NCBI GenBank assembly: GCA_947306845.1
Contig: CAMZHP010000129.1
Span: 1-8,415 of the forward strand
Direction: 5' to 3'
Source of the DNA: an uncultured Prevotellaceae bacterium
GTDB lineage: Bacteria > Bacteroidota > Bacteroidia > Bacteroidales > Bacteroidaceae
DNA: 8,415 nucleotides
Shown here: one piece after another, positions 5,468 to 8,415 of the stretch
How the letters are laid out: the number at the start of each line of letters is the position of its first letter
Numbering within the stretch: position 1 is the stretch's first letter
Made by a program: the position numbers and the translations under genes
The notes under the pieces: generated by a model
Database searches by the model: none
What the model was told of the DNA's origin: nothing
What the model saw: only the letters and a program-made list of their open reading frames with translations

Positions 5468-7327
5468 ATGGAACCGATTCGCATCAACATCAACAAACAA
5501 CTCAACCAGGAAAGTCTGGTACCCGTCATCGCTTACCCCGCTGAGTCTGCTTATGATTTCAGGCTTCGCAACAGCAAGGCCGACATGGCGAATATCAGCA
5601 CCGACAAGGCCTACCGTATCAATATCTATCCCGACGGGCAGAACATGCAGGTGTCCGTCATCAAAGCCATCGCCGACGGATTCGTGGAATGTGCCATCCT
5701 GATGAATATCAGTCAGAAAACCATTGACGGCAACCTACTCCTCGATTCGCTCGACGAACTGGCGAAGGCATACGGCCAACTGCCGGCATCGACAACAAAA
5801 CCCAATGAGAACAAGCAGTTTGCGGCTGCCGTCAAAAGCATACACAGTGAGCTGACAGCCAAAGCTACACCGGGAGTGCCCACCCCACTACCTGTCGCCA
5901 AGGCCCACGAAGACAGCGCGCTCACCTATTACATGAACTACAAGACGAGGGGCGAGATCGCGACTCTGATACGGTTCCCCGACCAGGAATTTTTCCGCCA
6001 GACATCGCTCATCTACCTCATCGGCGAGAACGTGCACCCCGTCCGCCCGCAGGCATGCAAACACATCCATTCCCTCGTGCTGCGCACCTTCAAGATTCTC
6101 TCACCACAGGGATATGAATATGGCAAGGTGAAGGAGGGCGATACCACCCGCATCAGCCTCAAAGGCAAGGAGGGCATGCTGCCCATGACCATCGATGTGC
6201 AAGGCGACATCACCAAGCCCAGCCGCTATGGCTACTACGACTCATCGTCCAACTCCATCCGCATCGACGAGCGCACCATCAAGTTCTACTACGAGCTGAA
6301 ATTCTTCGTCAAGCACAATGGCAGGCATTACCGTAGCAGTATCGTTCGCTACAATGGCGAGCAGGTGATGCCCGATGCCAACGGGTGTTACCTCATCAAG
6401 ATCTATGAGGACGATGTCAACGACGCCGGCCATATCACCTTCACGGGAGAGGGTTTCAAGGATGCAAGGATTCAGGTGACACCAGGCATTGTCAAGCAGC
6501 AAGAGTATGTATTCTACCCCGAGCCGCAGCACGACGTCACCCATGTGACCCTCGACTTCAGCGACGGACGCCCCATCGAGGCATCTGTTGACATAGGCAC
6601 CAACGAACGGCTCTTCAACCAGCTCAAGGAGGGCAGGGTGAAAGGCTATGAGGTGAAAAAGGAAGGTGGCGCCTACCGCATGTTCATCCCGCGCAAGCTC
6701 ACCAAAACCTCCAAGAACATCCTCAGACTGTTCAAGTTCCTTACGATGATTGCCTTCACCCTGGCGGCATACGCATTGGTTTGCTGGGCGATGACGCGGC
6801 ATTGGCCATGGCCGGTGGAACAATGGCCAACGACGGAGAAGAAAGATACCAAGAAAAAGATTGTGGGCGATGAGGGAGAAGTGACCACCGTGGACAGCGA
6901 GGCATCTTCCGACGTGGGTCTGATCCTCGACGAGCGCGACCAGGTGACGCTTGAAGGCATCGACCGAGCCTACCTGCAGAACAACAATGTGTGGCGCAAA
7001 GACTCTATCAAGAGCAACAAATACATGGATGTGCTCAATACGATCTTCAACGGGCGTGTCAGCGAAATCAAAATGAAGAACTACAGCGGCAAGGTGATCA
7101 ACAACGAGTGGTGGAACCTGATATGGCGTGACGTCATCGTTCCCAACAACATCCACTCACCTGCCGCCCGCGAAGTGTTCCAGCAGGTCATCTCTGCTGA
7201 CCACAACAGTCTCGACGTGCAGCTGCTTTATGAGAAGCTGTCTGAGAAGCTGCTGCCCACCAGTGATGCCATCAAGCCCAGCACTGCGCCCCCGGCTACG
7301 ACTCCTGCGCCACAACCTCTGCCATAA
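5468..7327 (+). CDS. Unrecognised protein with one central membrane segment
   Basis: Encodes 619 residues starting MEPIRININKQLNQESLVPV; I do not recognise the family. The ATG at 5468 is chosen because the in-frame ATG at 5387 lies inside the promoter dyad. There is no signal peptide. Residues 1-420 form a large, probably cytoplasmic, beta-rich region with two parts: a first block with YRINIYPDGQNMQVSVI and IADGFVECAILMNIS, a proline-containing linker (ATPGVPTPLPVAKA), then a second strand-rich block. One hydrophobic helix follows at about 422-442 (FKFLTMIAFTLAAYALVCWAM). Basic residues before it (RKLTKTSKNILRLFK) favour the N-terminus inside. Beyond it lie a charged linker (EKKDTKKK), a domain of about 120 residues with KVINNEWWNLIWRDVIVP, and a proline-rich tail (PPATTPAPQPLP). 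It is transcribed alone from its own promoter and ends at a convergent hairpin. The layout suggests a transmembrane signalling or cell-envelope scaffold protein, which is inference only. Confidence 0.85.
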   Translation: MEPIRININKQLNQESLVPVIAYPAESAYDFRLRNSKADMANISTDKAYRINIYPDGQNMQVSVIKAIADGFVECAILMNISQKTIDGNLLLDSLDELAKAYGQLPASTTKPNENKQFAAAVKSIHSELTAKATPGVPTPLPVAKAHEDSALTYYMNYKTRGEIATLIRFPDQEFFRQTSLIYLIGENVHPVRPQACKHIHSLVLRTFKILSPQGYEYGKVKEGDTTRISLKGKEGMLPMTIDVQGDITKPSRYGYYDSSSNSIRIDERTIKFYYELKFFVKHNGRHYRSSIVRYNGEQVMPDANGCYLIKIYEDDVNDAGHITFTGEGFKDARIQVTPGIVKQQEYVFYPEPQHDVTHVTLDFSDGRPIEASVDIGTNERLFNQLKEGRVKGYEVKKEGGAYRMFIPRKLTKTSKNILRLFKFLTMIAFTLAAYALVCWAMTRHWPWPVEQWPTTEKKDTKKKIVGDEGEVTTVDSEASSDVGLILDERDQVTLEGIDRAYLQNNNVWRKDSIKSNKYMDVLNTIFNGRVSEIKMKNYSGKVINNEWWNLIWRDVIVPNNIHSPAAREVFQQVISADHNSLDVQLLYEKLSEKLLPTSDAIKPSTAPPATTPAPQPLP

Positions 7328-7333
7328 GCATCC

Positions 7334-7394
7334 AACACAAAGACACAGAGATACAAAGGAAGATAAAATCTCTGTATCTCTGTGTCTAAGTGTT
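7334..7394. terminator. Bidirectional hairpin between convergent genes, built from opposed CTCTGT-family repeats
   Basis: Arms at 7334-7355 (AACACAAAGACACAGAG...) and 7373-7394 are reverse complements at 20 of 22 positions around a 17-base loop. It starts 7 bases after the stop of the 5468 gene and ends 23 bases before the stop of the minus-strand gene, so it is well placed to terminate both. Each arm matches the CTCTGT...GTGTT repeat of the promoter modules, one copy in each direction. There is no classic T tract. Confidence 0.7.
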
Positions 7395-7417
7395 ATCTGA
7401 ACTCAAAAGGTCAAAAC

Positions 7418-7639
7418 CTAAGTGGTCTTGAAGCCCTTGGTGCTGATGTTGCGGATGACATCATTGATGTCCATCTCCGTGAACCCATTCTTGTGGAGAG
7501 CGTCAGCCAGTTGTTCGTCAACTCGTTTCTCGTCCTCGTTTTGCTCATAATTGCAGGTATTGCCTTTCAGTTCGGCAATGGCCCAACCTACGAGAGCCAC
7601 AGCGACAAAAATCGCCAATCCTAGTAATGCGTTTAACAT
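7418..7639 (-). CDS. Small single-pass membrane protein, unknown function
   Basis: Encodes 73 residues from the ATG at 7639; an in-frame start at 7681 would lie upstream of the -7 box and is rejected. Residues about 2-22 (LNALLGLAIFVAVALVGWAIA) form a strong membrane helix or uncleaved signal anchor, followed by a charged, probably soluble tail. The tail ends with two predicted helices, DEQLADALHKNG and EMDINDVIRNIS. The end of the tail resembles short dimerisation or docking helices, but I recognise no family. It has its own promoter, with a leader of only about 10-15 bases, and converges on the 5468 gene. Because that neighbour is also a membrane protein and both use the same promoter module, co-regulation is possible but unproven. 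Confidence 0.7.
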   Translation of the reverse strand: MLNALLGLAIFVAVALVGWAIAELKGNTCNYEQNEDEKRVDEQLADALHKNGFTEMDINDVIRNISTKGFKTT

Positions 7640-7656
7640 AAGTCCCAATTTTTCTG

Positions 7657-7687
7657 CAAAGATAGTGCAAACCGAAGACAATACAAA
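7657..7687 (-). promoter_or_regulatory. Bacteroidota-type promoter for the small membrane-protein gene
   Basis: On the minus strand, TTTG (7687-7684) and TATCTTTG (7664-7657) are separated by 19 bases, the same spacing as the other two promoters in the window. The expected transcription start is near 7651, about 12 bases before the ATG at 7639. The -33 box lies within the core palindrome of the nested inverted repeat. Confidence 0.8.
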
Positions 7688-7730
7688 AAGAATTCAATTC
7701 TTTTTTATTGTTGAGGTGCATCCTATCTTT
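7658..7730. other. Nested 73-bp inverted repeat overlapping both promoter boxes, copy B
   Basis: In plus-strand coordinates, AAAGATAG (7658-7665) pairs with CTATCTTT (7723-7730), ACC (7671-7673) with GGT (7715-7717), and CAATACAAAAAGAATT (7679-7694) with AATTCTTTTTTATTG (7696-7710). The core is a perfect 15-bp stem around a single central C (7695) once C7684 is left unpaired; C7684 is the complement of the G in the minus-strand -33 TTTG. The layered architecture is the same as in copy A with different stem bases. Confidence 0.8.
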
Positions 7731-7769
7731 TATTTCAACACAGAGGAACAGAGGTACAGAGAGTTATAA

Positions 7770-8415
7770 GGACTTGAATGGAGAGATGATCAAAAACCGC
7801 TTCTATATAACAAATTGTATATCATCAAGGATTCACTCACAGTTTGCCAGTTCTAATTCCATGCGTTTAAGGCGCTTATGTAGATATTCCACTTTTTTAT
7901 GTAGTTCATTCTTCCGATGATTGGTATATATGTTTTCATTGTATTCAATCTTTCGTTGTACCATGTTATAAAAAATTGTAGCAAGTTTCTTGCCGGTAGC
8001 CACCATTGCTTGCAAATGTCCCCCTTTGGCTCTCATATGTCTAAAATAGTCACCCAATGGACATTTTGCCGCCTTAAGTGCGTTCGCTGCCATACGGAAA
8101 ACAACGCCTACCGGGTTCTTTTTCTTTGGCACCTTGCTCGAAAGAAGTGCTCCACCTGAGATTTTGTTGTTTGGAACAAGGTTTGCCCAACTTAAGAAGT
8201 GGCTTACATCTGCAAATTTTGTAGTGAAGTCATGCCCTAACTCACCGAGAAGTCTCAGTAGTAAAGCCCTGCTCATTCCCGGAATTCGCATGGCGTTTAC
8301 CCCCCAAAGTTCGTAAGCTGATTTCTCGACATCGAAACCGATAGGGTTCTTCTTGTTGTACTTATTGCTGCGCAAGAGGTCTGCTTTGGGCGCATCCACC
8401 AATGCCGCATATTTT
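7770..8415 (-). mobile_element. IS110-family insertion sequence, partial (3' end of the element)
   Basis: The transposase gene identifies the element, and its 5' part and left end lie right of the window. IS110 elements lack terminal inverted repeats, so the exact right boundary cannot be read here; it must lie between the conserved repeat module (ending 7761) and the transposase stop (7833). The stretch 7770-7832 contains an imperfect AT dyad (7805-7822, ATATAACAA then TTGTATAT) and nothing else recognisable. The base composition is visibly more AT-rich than the flanking genes. Confidence 0.75.
7833..8415 (-). CDS. IS110-family transposase, C-terminal part (5' end outside window)
   Basis: The last 193 residues are visible, and the reading frame stays open to the window edge (KYAALVDAPKADLL...), so the apparent start near 8402 is internal. 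The C-terminal Transposase_20-type domain is clear: IPGMSRALLLRLLGELG, then FLSWANLVPNNKISGGALLS, a lysine-rich KVPKKKNPVG, and FRMAANALKAAK followed by MVATGKKLATIFYNMV. The serine in the NNKISGG motif is the likely catalytic serine of this family, by analogy. The end of the protein is a basic coiled-coil-like extension (HRKNELHKKVEYLHKRLKRMELELANCE region). The DEDD RuvC-like domain would be in the missing N-terminal half. Family members are typically 320-400 residues and act with an element-encoded bridge RNA to recombine DNA. The visible part shows no frameshift or stop. Confidence 0.92.
   Translation of the reverse strand, partial: KYAALVDAPKADLLRSNKYNKKNPIGFDVEKSAYELWGVNAMRIPGMSRALLLRLLGELGHDFTTKFADVSHFLSWANLVPNNKISGGALLSSKVPKKKNPVGVVFRMAANALKAAKCPLGDYFRHMRAKGGHLQAMVATGKKLATIFYNMVQRKIEYNENIYTNHRKNELHKKVEYLHKRLKRMELELANCE

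Larger units (their letters stand above)
7657..7761 (-). repeat. Promoter-carrying dispersed repeat module, copy B
   Basis: Read on the minus strand, this starts with the 26-base CTCTGTACCTCTG...GTGTTG repeat (7761-7736), continues through AAAGATAGGATGC and ends at the TATCTTTG promoter box. It aligns with copy A (5325-5429) with about one net base of length difference in each direction along the module. The strongest identity is in the outer parts (GATAGGATGC, CACTATCTTTGCAGAA) and the weakest in the core stem, where changes on the two arms compensate each other. Confidence 0.8.

Noticed and set aside
6242..7156. Minus-strand open frame of 304 residues opposite the 5468 gene
   Set aside because: Lies entirely inside a clear plus-strand gene with its own promoter; composition (many V, H, G, D) is typical of an antisense shadow.
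7382..7624. Plus-strand open frame of 80 residues with a hydrophobic stretch
   Set aside because: The hydrophobic run mirrors the membrane helix of the minus-strand small protein, which has a well-placed promoter and start; the plus frame begins within the terminator hairpin.
7805..7822. AT-rich imperfect palindrome considered as a terminal inverted repeat or bridge-RNA stem of the insertion sequence
   Set aside because: Only 8 pairs with a bulge in AT-rich DNA; IS110 elements lack terminal inverted repeats and one stem is not enough to call a bridge RNA.

Overview
The window looks like a chromosomal segment of a Bacteroidales bacterium, most likely Prevotella or a close relative. The evidence is three promoters of the Bacteroidota type (TTTG at -33, TAnnTTTG at -7), A-rich leaders without Shine-Dalgarno sites, a secreted esterase ending in the VYDLSGRRV...LKPGVYLINGRKFIMK style of tail common in that group, and the ATTGAAAATTGAAGATTG type of intergenic repeat.

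Layout. (1) Positions 20-3378 hold three closely spaced plus-strand genes: a 70-residue protein, a 125-residue protein and an 899-residue protein. The large one has sequence signatures resembling the tail-accessory or stabilisation-type proteins of Bacteroidales phages and prophages. I read the trio as the end of a prophage-like or domesticated phage structural cluster whose start lies left of the window. A perfect 20-bp tandem repeat sits between the first two genes and supplies the last codons and stop of the first. (2) Positions 3475-5232 encode a secreted SGNH-type (CE6-like) carbohydrate esterase with its own promoter, an Ig-like domain, a carbohydrate-binding-like domain and a C-terminal sorting-like tail, followed by a hairpin at 5271-5298. 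(3) Positions 5468-7327 encode an unrecognised 619-residue protein with one central membrane segment. (4) Positions 7418-7639, minus strand, encode a 73-residue small membrane protein convergent with the previous gene; a 22-bp-arm inverted repeat between them is a likely bidirectional terminator. (5) Positions 7833-8415, minus strand, hold the C-terminal part of an IS110-family transposase running off the window.

The most interesting signal is non-coding. The upstream regions of the genes at 5468 (plus) and 7639 (minus) carry the same module of about 105 bp. It consists of a 26-nt CTCTGT...GTGTTG repeat followed by a 73-74 bp nested inverted repeat whose 3' side contains both promoter boxes. 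In both copies the core stem is perfect apart from one unpaired base, and that base is the G of the -33 TTTG box. The stem sequences differ between copies while pairing is kept (for example outer pairs GGC/GCC versus ACC/GGT), which suggests that structure rather than sequence is being preserved. The CTCTGT part recurs as two opposed copies forming the terminator-like hairpin at 7334-7394. This looks like a family of dispersed, structured, promoter-carrying repeats. I cannot tell from one window whether it has been described.

No tRNA, rRNA, CRISPR array or complete mobile element is visible, and there is no gene-free stretch longer than about 240 bases.
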